Positions 16,876 through 25,653 of a DNA stretch of 64,000 bases are shown piece by piece. The DNA lies in the NCBI GenBank assembly GCA_963828015.1, contig CAWHCD010000006.1, positions 1-64,000 on the forward strand. Reading direction: 5' to 3'. Within the stretch, counting starts at the first letter, position 1. Each line of letters opens with the position of its first letter. The position numbers were made by a program, and so were the translations under genes. Source of the DNA: CAVPUA01 sp963828015. Lineage in GTDB: Bacteria; Actinomycetota; Actinomycetes; Mycobacteriales; Jatrophihabitantaceae. The notes under the pieces were generated by a model. It made no database searches. It was not told the DNA's origin and saw only the letters and a list, made by a program, of their open reading frames with translations.

Positions 16876-17355
16876 TTAGTACTGGCGGGGTGGGAGATTG
16901 TTCGGCGGAAAGTTCACCGTCTGAACCACGTTCACGGACGCGGGCGGTGGGTTCGAGCTGCAGGCCATGACGAGGGCGACGATCCAGCCGACGATCGACC
17001 AGCCGAGGAAGAAGTTGATGACCGCAATCATCATGCTGTCTTGCTTTCCGCGTGTGGCAGCTATTGCCCAGGGCAGCATGTACAGGAAGGTGAGCAGCGC
17101 GAAGATCCAAGCGAACACGACCTCGACGGTGTTCGTCCGAGGGGCGGGCGAGCCCGGACCGGCCTGCCATTGGGGCGCGGTGCTGTACGGGCCGGCCTGC
17201 GGCATCATCTGCGCGTGCTGTGTCCACTGTGATCCATCCCACCAGCGGTTCTGCCCTTGGCCGTCGGGATACCAACCAGGCGCCAGCTGGGGACGCGGAG
17301 CAGCTGGGGGCAGTATCTGCGACGGCGGAGTGGGATCAGGGGGAACGTAGGTCAT
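16876..17355 (-). CDS. DUF2510 protein with superinfection-immunity-like membrane domain
   Basis: 159 aa. The N-terminal Pro-rich stretch leads into a DUF2510 motif, PGWYPDGQGQNRWWDGSQWT (residues about 26-45). The C-terminal half contains two membrane helices, VFAWIFALLTFLYMLPWAIA and INFFLGWSIVGWIVALVMA, with the GWxxxGWxxALxxA pattern of the superinfection-immunity (T4 Imm-like) family. In T4 the Imm protein blocks entry of superinfecting phage DNA; in actinobacteria such fusions are common and uncharacterised. ATG 17355 is preceded by AGGGAA. Confidence 0.75.
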   Translation of the reverse strand: MTYVPPDPTPPSQILPPAAPRPQLAPGWYPDGQGQNRWWDGSQWTQHAQMMPQAGPYSTAPQWQAGPGSPAPRTNTVEVVFAWIFALLTFLYMLPWAIAATRGKQDSMMIAVINFFLGWSIVGWIVALVMACSSNPPPASVNVVQTVNFPPNNLPPRQY

Positions 17356-17467
17356 GCGAGCATTCCCTTTCGCTGTCGACGACGCTGGCTGAGGCCTTCC
17401 GCCGCGTACGCCGTGGCTCGGCCTTCTGCCACCTAGTCCTTGACACGCCCAACTACGCCTCGCGATC

Positions 17468-17590
17468 GTGACCTGGATCGAACGCGCTTATCACCGCCGG
17501 CGACGTCAGCGCGCCCTCGGCGAGCTCACGCCCATAGAGTTCGAACTGCTCACCATCAGCTCGCGGCCTGATGCCCCCACCCCTCGCTGA
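17468..17590 (+). pseudogene. IS3-family transposase OrfB C-terminal remnant
   Basis: The frame VTWIERAYHRRRRQRALGEL followed by TPIEFELL is the last part of an IS3-type integrase domain, in which RRRRHSALG-x-LTP is highly conserved. It stops at 17590. Nothing upstream in this frame continues the transposase, so only about 40 codons survive. Confidence 0.75.
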
Positions 17591-17684
17591 CGCCTAGCTC
17601 GACCGAGACGCGGGTGATCGGTCGACCAGCTCGGACCAGAGCGACAGCACGGGCACGGAACTCGGATGGATACGGACTCGGCAC
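17556..17684 (-). pseudogene. IS3-family OrfA N-terminal remnant
   Basis: The frame begins VPSPYPSEFRARAVALVRAG at GTG 17684 and continues RPITRVSVELGVSE before running into TGA at 17556-17558. This is the N-terminal HTH of an IS3 OrfA. It overlaps the OrfB remnant on the other strand, so the two ends of an IS (or of two ISs) were fused tail to tail. Confidence 0.7.
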
Positions 17685-17691
17685 GGCTCGA

Positions 17692-17730
17692 ACCTTTCCA
17701 GAAGGCCCGAATCTTCAGAGCTGGAAAGGT
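17692..17730. repeat. 10-bp inverted repeat beside the IS3 scraps
   Basis: ACCTTTCCAG (17692-17701) and CTGGAAAGGT (17721-17730) are perfect inverted repeats 19 bp apart. They may be an IS end or a terminator hairpin. Confidence 0.5.
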
Positions 17731-17867
17731 AACCAATCCGTAGGGCAGATCAGCGAGTCAACTGAACCACGGGCAGGCCCCCTTGCCCTCGACAAGGCTC
17801 ATTGACTTTCCTTGCATTGGGAGAAGGTTGTGCGGGCTTCGCCCCTAGCCTGGCCGACTCGACTCGG

Positions 17868-18269
17868 TTAAGCCACGAATGAAAGAACCCTGGAGTGGAA
17901 GCGCCAACCGTCATCGAGAAGGCGAAGGTGGTCCAAATAGCGTCCGACCTGAATGTCCCAGCCTTGGTCACCGACGTGAGTAAATACGACGAGGTCGCTC
18001 GTCACTGCGGCCTCCTCCGCATTCCATTCAGTGACAACCAGGTTTGAGACCAGGTGGCAAGACTTGACGACGGGCCACCGAGTAAATGCTTCATGCAGCG
18101 CTTCGTGCCCACAGATTGCCGGCCCGACGGGTAGGGTCAATGAGCCATCCGGGCAAAAGGTGGCCCGCAGATCATCCGGACTTGACCGGTCAACGCCGCG
18201 GGCGTAGGCCTCCAGGGTGTCGCGGACTCTCGCGGCGACTCTGGTGTAGCTCGTATCCGTCGCAGTCAT
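17868..18269 (-). CDS. SnoaL/NTF2-like protein
   Basis: 133 aa with the cone-shaped alpha+beta barrel pattern of the SnoaL-like superfamily. The helix VAARVRDTLEAYARGVDRSS is followed by DDLRATFCPDGSLTLPVGPA, a GHEAL helix, and strands ending LRLLDDGWRFHSRVLSF. Members act as small isomerases, hydrolases or dehydratases, or merely bind ligands. It is the first gene of the catabolic island on the minus strand; a distant relative is at 22867. Confidence 0.8.
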   Translation of the reverse strand: MTATDTSYTRVAARVRDTLEAYARGVDRSSPDDLRATFCPDGSLTLPVGPAICGHEALHEAFTRWPVVKSCHLVSNLVVTEWNAEEAAVTSDLVVFTHVGDQGWDIQVGRYLDHLRLLDDGWRFHSRVLSFVA

Positions 18270-18348
18270 AAAACCTCCAGCGGGTGACGGTTATGGTGGT
18301 CCTGGCCCATGGGTGTGAGCGAATCGAATTTGCTCGGTCCGTCGATAG

Positions 18349-19389
18349 CTACACGGTCGCGATGGGCGTGAGCGGTCCGCCGATCGCACCGGGTAGTCGA
18401 AGTGGGGGCGCCGTTAGAAGGAACCGGTTCCGATCATGGTCCCTGAGCCAGGTCGCGAGTTCCTCGGTGTACCACAGCTCGCCGAGGGGTATGCCCAGCT
18501 TGAAGAGACAGAGGTGGTGGATGCCAAGGTAGGTATGGGGCGCCGGGTTGGCGGCGGGCCAGCCTTCAACTGCAAAGTTGTCCGAGATCAAGGCGGAGAT
18601 GTTCGACTCGGCGATCCACTTCAAGAGGGATTCATCTTCACCATCGAGGTAGGGATACATCTCCGGGACCTTGGTCGGATCCGGATGCCGATCCCAGCCC
18701 AGAATCTGAGTCGCGTAGCCGGTGTGCACGATGAGCATGTCGCCCGGTTCCACCACGACCTTGTCTTTCGCCATGACGTCCTGCAACATCTCGAAGCTGA
18801 CCGGCTGCCAATCGCTTCCGAGGTGCGACAGATCGACGAGAACGCCTCGGCCCTGTACACCGTGCGCCGCCATGTGCTCGAGGCCGAGGTGCCTGCTGAA
18901 GCACGTGCTCCCACTACCGTCGTTCTTTGCGTCCTCTTGCGGGCCGATGATGTCGACGCCGGCCTTGAAACCGTTGTAGTAGACCGGCTCCTCAACGCCA
19001 TGCCCTTCCACATCGAACATCGCCCCCTGATGGGCGAGCGAGTCCCACTGAGTCGAGTACTGAAGCCACATCGTGACAACATCATCGGACCAGACGTCGA
19101 TGTACGTCGGGTCGATGGCCTCCTTGGCGATTACGTTGTAGAAAACCTCTTGATTGTGATCGACGTCCTCAGTGGGACGCAGGATCGGCGGGTAGCGCCG
19201 TGGGTTCAGGGCGTTCCCACCCGGAAGATCCAGCGGCAAGCTCAAACTAAAGGTGATTCCTTCGCAAACCTCGCGAATCCCATCCATTACCTTGCTGGGA
19301 GTCAGCAGGTTGACCCGGCCGAGTTCGTCGTCCTCTCCCCAGTCTCCCCAGTTCGATCCCGGCGGTCGTTGAATCCATCGCTTGGTCAC
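18349..19389 (-). CDS. Cyclase-family (kynurenine-formamidase-like) metal hydrolase
   Basis: 346 aa. It belongs to the pfam Cyclase family, whose members hydrolyse amides, lactones or isatin-like rings with two metals. NWGDWGEDDELGRVNLLTP at the N-terminus and QYSTQWDSLAHQG near residue 120 (the H-x-G/T-hydrophobic-D-x-P-x-H equivalent is modified to WDSLAH) are typical of the larger subfamily. HMAAHGVQGRGVLVDLSHL and the C-terminal HTYLGIHHLCLFKLGIPLGE are also present. GTG 19389 was chosen because GGGAG lies 5 bp upstream. A role in opening a lactone or cyclic ketone fits the neighbouring Baeyer-Villiger enzyme, but this is inference. Confidence 0.82.
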   Translation of the reverse strand: MTKRWIQRPPGSNWGDWGEDDELGRVNLLTPSKVMDGIREVCEGITFSLSLPLDLPGGNALNPRRYPPILRPTEDVDHNQEVFYNVIAKEAIDPTYIDVWSDDVVTMWLQYSTQWDSLAHQGAMFDVEGHGVEEPVYYNGFKAGVDIIGPQEDAKNDGSGSTCFSRHLGLEHMAAHGVQGRGVLVDLSHLGSDWQPVSFEMLQDVMAKDKVVVEPGDMLIVHTGYATQILGWDRHPDPTKVPEMYPYLDGEDESLLKWIAESNISALISDNFAVEGWPAANPAPHTYLGIHHLCLFKLGIPLGELWYTEELATWLRDHDRNRFLLTAPPLRLPGAIGGPLTPIATV

Positions 19390-19650
19390 TGCGACTCCCA
19401 TCGGTGCGAAGGCGGGCCGGGAAGGCCCGTTGTGAAGGTTGGGTTGGGGCGTTGGAACATTAAAGCTGGTTTGACCGATTGGGCCGACACCGTCGTCGCC
19501 TCGACTCCTGGCGTCGAGCGGAACAACAAGAACGAACATCGGCTGTTGGCGCCATCTGCGCCACATTGTGTCCCGCGGAGTAGGACAGGTAGCAGACGAC
19601 GGCCAGAGCGGCTGCGAGCCTTACTGTGAAACGTTCTTCAATCGAAGGGT

Positions 19651-20916
19651 ATGGACGTGGCCAAGGATTTCATCGTTTCGGCTGATGCGCACTTCATCGA
19701 ACCGCCTGACCTCTTCAAGACGCGACTACCTAAGCATTTGCGTGATCGAGCGGTTTGGGAGGAAGACTTCGAGATTGAGCCGATGGTCGAAGGAGGCTAC
19801 AGAGAGTTCATGCATTGGCATGCCCCTGGCTTCGAAGGCTGGACGATCTCGCGCTACCGCCATCACGATGGATCGATCAATACTGGCGACCCGGAGCGTA
19901 TTCTTCAGGATCTCGACTACGACGGGGTAGACGCGAGCCTCCTCCATCCACAGACGGTGCTCTTTGCGTTGTTTTCTGACGACCACGAGTTGTCGATGGC
20001 GCATGCCCGCGTTTACAACGACTATCTTATCGAACGGCTCTTGCCCTACCAGTCGCGCCTCCGCCCGACGTGCCCTATTCCGATCACTGACATCCCTGAA
20101 GCCGTTGCGGAGATCGAACGAGTGGCGTCGGCTGGCTTCCGCGCAATCTTGTTGCCTGCGGTTCCGCATATTCCCTATTACTCACCGGACCTTGAGCCTG
20201 TCTGGGCTGCCGCCCAAGCAAATGGAACGCACGTGTTCTTTCACGTCGCAACCGGTGGGATTAAAGTCAGCGAGCCAGTCTCGCCCACGCTGGAGTTCGT
20301 TTCAAGAAACGCCGAGCTTTGCAACCTACCGATGACCCAAGCGTTAGCCGCTGAGCGGATGGCCTCGCAGTCGCTGATGGGCCCCTTGGTGCCGGGCCAG
20401 CTCATGATCGATCTGATCGCGGGCGGAGTACCCGAGCGGTACCCCGACTTACACTTCGGCCTCATCGAGTTCAACGCGAACTGGCTGGCTGCTCTCATGG
20501 GGTCCATGGACAAAGCATGGGTGGCAGGTATCGGCCAGGACGCCGATTGGTGGTTGGGCTACTGGGATCAGAAGCGATCTCCGGCCGAACAGAAGAAGAT
20601 GGCGCGACTCTTCAGCCTGAACGGCAGCTGGCCGCATCCGCTGAAACCGTCCGAGTACGTGAAACGACAGTTTCACGTTTCATTCCAGGACGATCCCACA
20701 GCTGTCGCGTGTCGTAACGCCACCGGAGTATCAACCCTCATCTGGGGCAACGACTACCCGCACGCTGAAGGCACGTTCAACGGAGGCAACGGTCCGCACA
20801 GTCCGGAGCTCATCGCCTCGTTGTTCGCGGGTGTGCCAGACGACGACCGCGCGGCCATGGTGGGCGGGACGCTAGGCAACTTGCTCGGATTCGAGCGAGC
20901 AACTGTGAACGCGTGA
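19651..20916 (+). CDS. Amidohydrolase-2 family protein (ACMSD-like)
   Basis: 421 aa TIM-barrel metal enzyme. The N-terminal metal motif is here SADAHFIEPPDL. Further markers are DPERILQDLDYDGVDASLLH, FFHVATGG near residue 195, the metal-binding strand HFGLIEFNANWL near residue 270, and WGNDYPHAEGTF (Asp/His) near residue 365. Homologues are decarboxylases or hydrolases in aromatic and ring-cleavage pathways (ACMSD, gamma-resorcylate decarboxylase, 6-oxocyclohexene-type hydrolases). It is divergent from the cyclase-family gene. ATG 19651 has no strong ribosome-binding site. Confidence 0.85.
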   Translation: MDVAKDFIVSADAHFIEPPDLFKTRLPKHLRDRAVWEEDFEIEPMVEGGYREFMHWHAPGFEGWTISRYRHHDGSINTGDPERILQDLDYDGVDASLLHPQTVLFALFSDDHELSMAHARVYNDYLIERLLPYQSRLRPTCPIPITDIPEAVAEIERVASAGFRAILLPAVPHIPYYSPDLEPVWAAAQANGTHVFFHVATGGIKVSEPVSPTLEFVSRNAELCNLPMTQALAAERMASQSLMGPLVPGQLMIDLIAGGVPERYPDLHFGLIEFNANWLAALMGSMDKAWVAGIGQDADWWLGYWDQKRSPAEQKKMARLFSLNGSWPHPLKPSEYVKRQFHVSFQDDPTAVACRNATGVSTLIWGNDYPHAEGTFNGGNGPHSPELIASLFAGVPDDDRAAMVGGTLGNLLGFERATVNA

Positions 20917-20950
20917 GGCAACGACCCTCTAGGACTCTACGACGTTCCAT

Positions 20951-20991
20951 GCGCCTCCCATGGCCGGCACCCAGGCCGCCATGGGAGGCGC
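20951..20991. terminator. Perfect 13-bp hairpin between convergent genes
   Basis: GCGCCTCCCATGG (20951-20963) pairs with CCATGGGAGGCGC (20979-20991) around a 15-nt loop. It lies between the stops of the amidohydrolase (plus) and the VOC gene (minus) and is very likely a bidirectional terminator. Confidence 0.85.
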
Positions 20992-21012
20992 CTCTTCGTG
21001 CCTGGGAGGCGA

Positions 21013-21486
21013 CTATCCCTCGGGGATGAAGTCTGTACCGGCCGCCCAGGCCTCCAGCATCTCGCGTCCGACCTCATTGATCAGCTCCATACGTAGTCCG
21101 TTAAGTCCAGACGGCTTGAAATATGCGATCAGGATATGGCCGTCTGGCGTGTACTGGATCCCTTCGGGTTCAAAGCCGCGCGCCGTCAGAGTGTCTAGTT
21201 GACTGGTCGACCCATCTCCCCACAGCCCAATGTGATGAAACCCCAGCGATTCACGGCCGAAGATACCTGATTCATGGGCTTGGATTAGCTCGTAGTATGG
21301 CGGCCCAGTTCGCGAGTATGCGCAGACGACCGAGAGGGAGCGTCGCTCCCCCTCTTGATGAAAGTTGTCCAACTCCGTCGTAGCCGGGCTCGTAAAAGAC
21401 GCGCCAAGCTTGCTACTGAAATCTTCGATACTCTCGTGGAGGTCTTCGACTAGGACGGCGATGTGCATAAATGGCATGAGTTGCAT
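21013..21486 (-). CDS. VOC (glyoxalase-fold) family protein
   Basis: 157 aa with paired beta-alpha-beta-beta-beta modules. FMHIAVLVEDLHESIEDFSS at the N-terminus and GFHHIGLWGDGSTSQLDTL near residue 90 mark the two halves. His9 and His95-96, plus Glu at YYELIQ and MELI, are plausible metal ligands. The ATG at 21486 has GGAGG 8 bp upstream; the longer frame to 21525 does not. The arrangement resembles methylmalonyl-CoA-epimerase-like or dioxygenase-like VOC proteins; the reaction is unknown. Confidence 0.82.
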   Translation of the reverse strand: MQLMPFMHIAVLVEDLHESIEDFSSKLGASFTSPATTELDNFHQEGERRSLSVVCAYSRTGPPYYELIQAHESGIFGRESLGFHHIGLWGDGSTSQLDTLTARGFEPEGIQYTPDGHILIAYFKPSGLNGLRMELINEVGREMLEAWAAGTDFIPEG

Positions 21487-21800
21487 TTCCGAGCCTCCGA
21501 TAAACAAAGCTGTGGACAAAGGCAAAGCCGTGTGGCGGGTGTCCGAGGTGTCGGATGAGCGCTAATACCCTAGGTGCCAGGCGCGTCCGTCACCCGTTGC
21601 ACGCAGCGGATGCCATCCTGTCGTTGGGTCGTTCACGACGGGTTGCCGTAAGGGGTGCGGCAACGCTGGTGAGCGACGCCCGGTGACGGGAGATGTCATC
21701 TGGCGCTAGACACTAATCACGCTAGGCGAGGCCGAAAGATGTCGTGCCATCGTACGGAACATCTTGGTCCTAAGAAGCCGCGCTCATCTAGTCTCCCTTC
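21487..21800. other. Intergenic region between VOC and IclR genes
   Basis: This 314-bp divergent region should hold the promoters of the VOC gene (minus) and the IclR gene (plus). I see no convincing long palindrome and no coding frame. Confidence 0.4.
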
Positions 21801-22607
21801 ATGGCGATTGAGGTCGTGGAGGATTCGCGGCATTTTGTCCTTCGTCGAGCTGACGAACTGCTGGCCGCGTTCAGCCCGGATCGACGTCGGCTGACTCTGT
21901 CGGGGATCGTGCAGCGCACCGGGCTGCCGAAATCAACCGTTCACCGCACCGCTTCCCAGATGGTGATCCTGGGCTGGTTGGACTACGACGGCATCAAGTA
22001 CTCGGTCGGCAAGCGCATGTTCGAAATCGCAAGTTCGTGCGATCTCAGCTACGACCTACGAGAGGCTGCGCTGCCCTTCATGCAAGACCTCTACGCAGCG
22101 AGCCGAACAGTCGTCCACCTCGGCGTGCGGGATGAGCTCTCAGTCCTCTACGTTGAGAAGATCGGTGGCCACGAACGAATCACTGATTTGAGTAAGGTCG
22201 GCGGCCGACTGCCTTTGTACTGCACCGGAATCGGCAAGATGCTGCTTGCGCACGCGCCCGACGCAGTCATCGAAGCCGCTCTCAAAGGCCCTCTTGTGCC
22301 ACGCACGACCGCCAGCATCACAGATCCGAAACGGCTGCTGAAGGAACTACAGGGGATACTCCAGGTCGGCGTTGCGTACGACCGAGAAGAGTGCGCTCGA
22401 GGCATTGCGTGTGTAGCCGCACCCGTGTTCGGCCCAGATCGCAACGTGATCGCGGCGATCTCGATGACGGGCCGGGTGGGTATCCGACGACTAGACCGCT
22501 ACGCGTCAGCAGTGATGGCTGCAGCCGTGGGGACATCGCGGCGGCTGCGGGGCGAGCACGCCGGGCCGCCGCTGCCACGCCCCAGAGACTTCGATCTACT
22601 CGGGTGA
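21801..22607 (+). CDS. IclR-family transcriptional regulator
   Basis: 268 aa. The N-terminal winged HTH includes LTLSGIVQRTGLPKSTVHRT and LGWLDYDGIKYSVGKRMFEI. The C-terminal effector domain has VVHLGVRDELSVLYVEKIGG, GRLPLYCTGIGKMLLA (signature near residue 140), YDREECARGIACVAAPVFGP and ISMTGR. IclR proteins mostly control catabolic operons in response to an aromatic or aldehydic intermediate. It stands at the head of the plus-strand transporter/oxidation operon and is the obvious candidate regulator of the island. Confidence 0.92.
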   Translation: MAIEVVEDSRHFVLRRADELLAAFSPDRRRLTLSGIVQRTGLPKSTVHRTASQMVILGWLDYDGIKYSVGKRMFEIASSCDLSYDLREAALPFMQDLYAASRTVVHLGVRDELSVLYVEKIGGHERITDLSKVGGRLPLYCTGIGKMLLAHAPDAVIEAALKGPLVPRTTASITDPKRLLKELQGILQVGVAYDREECARGIACVAAPVFGPDRNVIAAISMTGRVGIRRLDRYASAVMAAAVGTSRRLRGEHAGPPLPRPRDFDLLG

Positions 22608-22866
22608 TTACTACGCCTGGTCTCACGCGGAACAGTCATCCCGTAGGACGGGACGAGCTATCCAGCGTGATCCCCGAGCCTGGAATGGTCATATCAGGTG
22701 CCGAAAGTCGCCTGCCAGACATACTGTCGCAGCGAAAGGGGCCGCGCATGCTTCGTTATCGAGCAGTTTGGCCGCGAAGGCTCGGGCGAGACCAATCCAC
22801 TGACACCAGGAGGCGCCGCAGCGCAACCGGTTGCGGCCGCATTCGTCACTCGAGGCTGGTGATTCG

Positions 22867-23277
22867 GTGAGCCACTTAGCCGGAGCAACCCATTTAGACG
22901 TGCTCGAGGCCGCGAGAGACCTGATCGCACGCCACGCGCAAGCAGAAAACCAAGACCTCACCGACGAAATCGTGGCGCTCTACACGCAGGACTGTGTGCT
23001 CGTCGTTCCCGGGCTAGGCAGCTACAGCGGGGCCGAAGCTGTCGGGAGGGCCTTCGATGAATGGCGCCCCCAGCATCCGAATCAGCGGAATGTGGTCGTC
23101 AATACCCATCTTCTTTCATGGATTGACGACGTTGCGGTTACGGGGAGCGACGCGATATTTCTTCGCCTGCAGGATGGGCGTTGGTCTGTGCTCACAGTCG
23201 CCCGGTATACCGATACGTTCCAGCGCCTTGACGATGTATGGAGGATTAGCCGACGCGAGGCGGAGTTCGTGTTCTAG
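22867..23277 (+). CDS. SnoaL/NTF2-like protein
   Basis: 136 aa, with the pattern LDVLEAARDLIARHAQAENQ followed by YTQDCVLVVPGLGSYSG, a helix AVGRAFDEW, and the terminal strand VARYTDTFQRLDDVWRISRR. It is distantly similar to the protein at 17868 (both have V-VNTHLLS-like core strands and end ...DD-WR---R). GTG 22867 was chosen as the start nearest the conserved helix; a GAGG lies about 13 bases upstream. Function in the pathway is unknown. Confidence 0.75.
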   Translation: MSHLAGATHLDVLEAARDLIARHAQAENQDLTDEIVALYTQDCVLVVPGLGSYSGAEAVGRAFDEWRPQHPNQRNVVVNTHLLSWIDDVAVTGSDAIFLRLQDGRWSVLTVARYTDTFQRLDDVWRISRREAEFVF

Positions 23278-23616
23278 GTCTTGAGTTGATCCCGGTACTT
23301 GGTTGACAGGGCGTTCTTCGCGTTCTCCCGCCCCCTCAGGAGGCTTACTTTGTGTGCCGTAGTGATCTTGAATCGGACAGTATTTTGCCGCCAGCCACAT
23401 AATGACTCAGCGTCAATAGCTGCGGGCGGCTGGGGCAGGCAAATCTCGTGCCATCGGACGGCACGCTCTATAGCGTCAGATGTTCGGACGATCGTAACCT
23501 TCGATTCGTCACGCGGGGCCTCCCGGTACAGGGATCTACCGAGGAAGTGCTCGATCCAAGCTGGGTGACGAGCGACCAACTGGTCGCCTCATAGTCGAAT
23601 CCAACAGGGAGAACTT
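23278..23616. other. Leader region of the ABC transporter operon
   Basis: A minus-strand frame of 101 codons (23274-23579) exists here but has no family I recognise. The region probably holds the promoter of the substrate-binding protein gene. No clear operator palindrome was found by eye. Confidence 0.35.
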
Positions 23617-24897
23617 TTGTCCAGAAAGATTGGCTTTAAGTTGCTGGTCATCGGAGTCACGGCTGTCTCCGCGATCGGTCTGGCCGCGTGCAGTTCCTCG
23701 ACCAACAAAGCCTCGAGCTCAGCCGCCTCATCCGCATCCAATTCCGCGAAAGTCCCGACCGGCGAGCCGATAACGATCGGCATGTCGGTCTTCCTGAATA
23801 CGCCTTATGGAAACCTCAACAGCCTGGTGTCAGCAGCCAAAGCCGGCGTCCTCGGATTGAACTCTCGTGGCGGTATCGCGGGCCGACCGGTGAAGCTTGA
23901 CGTCTGTAACAATGCCTTCGACCCGACCCAGTCCGAGAAATGCGCGAAGCAGTTCGTCTCGGAAGGTGCTATTGCCACAGTGGGAGATGTCTACCCGGTA
24001 GGCGGCCCCGCGGCCAACACCATCCTCGCAGCGGCGAACATCTCCCAAGTCTTCTCGCTCCCGCTATCGACTCAAGAGTGGAACGCCCAGAACTCCATGA
24101 CGATCAATGGGTCTGCTGAGTTTGACGCGGCGGCCGCGGCGGCCTACGCCGGAACAGTCCTCCACGCGAAGAAGCTCTACGTGCAGGACGTGGCCGGAGC
24201 AGGGGACAACTTCAAGAACCTCGTCACCACCGTCGCAAAGAACACCGGCATGACCATCGTCGGGTACTCGCAGCTACCTAACACCGTGGCTGACTACTCC
24301 CCATACGCGCAGCAGATCATCAGCAGTGGCGCAGATGCGACCGTTTTCGACCTGCAGGCCGGGCAAGACACTCAGCTATGGCCGGTTCTTCAGCGGGCTG
24401 GATACACCGGGTATCTCGTGGCGAGCCAGAACTCCTTCACGCCTGACGTGCGTAAGCAAATTAGCCAGTCAGTGTGGAACAAGTTCTACGGAGCAACTCC
24501 GGTACCACCCGTGAGTGCAGCTTCAAGCTACCCAGCCTTGAACACCATGCTGGCCGACATGAAGGCAGAGGCCGCGACCGGCGATAAGGACGCACCAGAC
24601 GAGGATCCGAATCAGCTCGAAATCCAAAACTGGCTAGCGGTTCAAGCCATTGCACAGGTAGCAGCGACACTGCCGTCGATCAGCGCCAAGGCGCTCGAAG
24701 ATGGCTTTAATAGCCACACGACGACGCCAATCAACGTCCAAGGAATCGTGCAGATTACGCCAGGAGCACCTGGCGTGCTCCCGGGATTCTCGCGGGTAAA
24801 TAACTTCAAGGAATACATGACGATCTGGAAGGGTCATTACCTGCTCGCACCAACCGTTCCCTCCTTCAACGTTCTTCAGTACATGCAGCCGTCGTGA
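23617..24897 (+). CDS. Branched-chain-type ABC substrate-binding lipoprotein
   Basis: 426 aa periplasmic-binding fold type I protein (LivK/AmiC class), exported as a lipoprotein. The lipobox is GLAACSSS with Cys near residue 25, after a hydrophobic core LLVIGVTAVSAI. EPITIGMSVFLNTPYGNL begins the mature domain, and GGIAGRPVKLDVCNNAFDP is the typical second strand. TTG 23617 is preceded by AGGGAGAA. The stop overlaps the ATPase start (GTGA). In catabolic islands such proteins usually bind aromatic acids or other carboxylates rather than amino acids; ligand unknown. Confidence 0.9.
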   Translation: MSRKIGFKLLVIGVTAVSAIGLAACSSSTNKASSSAASSASNSAKVPTGEPITIGMSVFLNTPYGNLNSLVSAAKAGVLGLNSRGGIAGRPVKLDVCNNAFDPTQSEKCAKQFVSEGAIATVGDVYPVGGPAANTILAAANISQVFSLPLSTQEWNAQNSMTINGSAEFDAAAAAAYAGTVLHAKKLYVQDVAGAGDNFKNLVTTVAKNTGMTIVGYSQLPNTVADYSPYAQQIISSGADATVFDLQAGQDTQLWPVLQRAGYTGYLVASQNSFTPDVRKQISQSVWNKFYGATPVPPVSAASSYPALNTMLADMKAEAATGDKDAPDEDPNQLEIQNWLAVQAIAQVAATLPSISAKALEDGFNSHTTTPINVQGIVQITPGAPGVLPGFSRVNNFKEYMTIWKGHYLLAPTVPSFNVLQYMQPS

Positions 24898-25652
24898 CGT
24901 TGTTTCGAAAGGCACACTCACCGAGCCATCAGTTGCCGCCGGTCAACGGCGAGGAACTGCTTCGCGCGGTGGATCTACATGCCGGATACGGATCTGTATC
25001 CGTAGTACATGGGATCAATCTGCACGTTCGCGCCGGGGAGATGGTCGCTCTCCTCGGCGCGAACGGCGCCGGGAAAACAACGACCATGTCCGCCCTTGCC
25101 GGCGTGATTCCGTTGTCTTCCGGGAAAGTGCTCCTCCGAGGCGAAGCGACGCGAGCACCAATACACAAGCGTGTCTCGGCTGGACTCGCGTTCGTACCCG
25201 AGGAACGCTCGGTGTTCCTTAAGCTGTCGGTTGCGGACAACTTGAGGATCGGTCGGGGGGATGTAGAGGTCGCGCTGGAACGGTTCCCCGAACTTTCTCC
25301 ACTACTCAGCCGAACAGCGGGGCTGCTCTCAGGTGGCCAACAGCAGATTCTGACAGTCGCGCGTGCGCTCTCGCGACGCCCTAACCTCCTCATTGCCGAC
25401 GAGCTAGCTGTCGGGCTTGCGCCCCTCATGGCGCGACGCCTACTCCTCGCTCTTCGCGAGGTGGCTGATTCGCTCGGCATCGGAATCTTGTTGGTGGACC
25501 AACAGGCGCGACGCGCATTGCAGTTCGTAGACCGAGCCTATGTGCTGAGACGCGGCAGGCTTGTTCTTGAAGGGACAGCGGAAGAGCTACGGGGCCGGTT
25601 CGCCGAAATCGAGTCAAGCTACCTCTCGTCGATGGCTGTCGAGGCGGAATAA
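24894..25652 (+). CDS. LivF-type ABC transporter ATPase
   Basis: 252 aa. Walker A is GANGAGKTT, the Q-loop region is FVPEERSVFLKLSVADNLRI, the signature is LSGGQQQ, and Walker B is PNLLIADELAVGLAP (Pro after Glu replaced by Leu). The H-loop His is replaced: LVDQQARRAL instead of LVEQ/H. The C-terminus AEELRGRFAEIESSYL is typical of LivF. The start overlaps the previous stop by 4 bp, indicating translational coupling. It powers import together with the fused protein that follows. Confidence 0.9.
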   Translation: MTLFRKAHSPSHQLPPVNGEELLRAVDLHAGYGSVSVVHGINLHVRAGEMVALLGANGAGKTTTMSALAGVIPLSSGKVLLRGEATRAPIHKRVSAGLAFVPEERSVFLKLSVADNLRIGRGDVEVALERFPELSPLLSRTAGLLSGGQQQILTVARALSRRPNLLIADELAVGLAPLMARRLLLALREVADSLGIGILLVDQQARRALQFVDRAYVLRRGRLVLEGTAEELRGRFAEIESSYLSSMAVEAE

Positions 25653-25653
25653 C

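Noticed and set aside
16394..17275. 293-aa minus-strand ORF
   Set aside because: It overlaps both the DUF2510 gene and the Ig-like fragment in another frame, and its sequence is Arg-rich without domain.
18436..19629. 397-aa plus-strand ORF over the cyclase-family gene
   Set aside because: Shadow frame; the minus-strand product matches a metal-hydrolase family throughout.
23274..23579. 101-aa minus-strand protein before the ABC operon
   Set aside because: It overlaps the stop of the preceding gene, has no ribosome-binding site and no family I know; it was kept only as a remark in the leader region.
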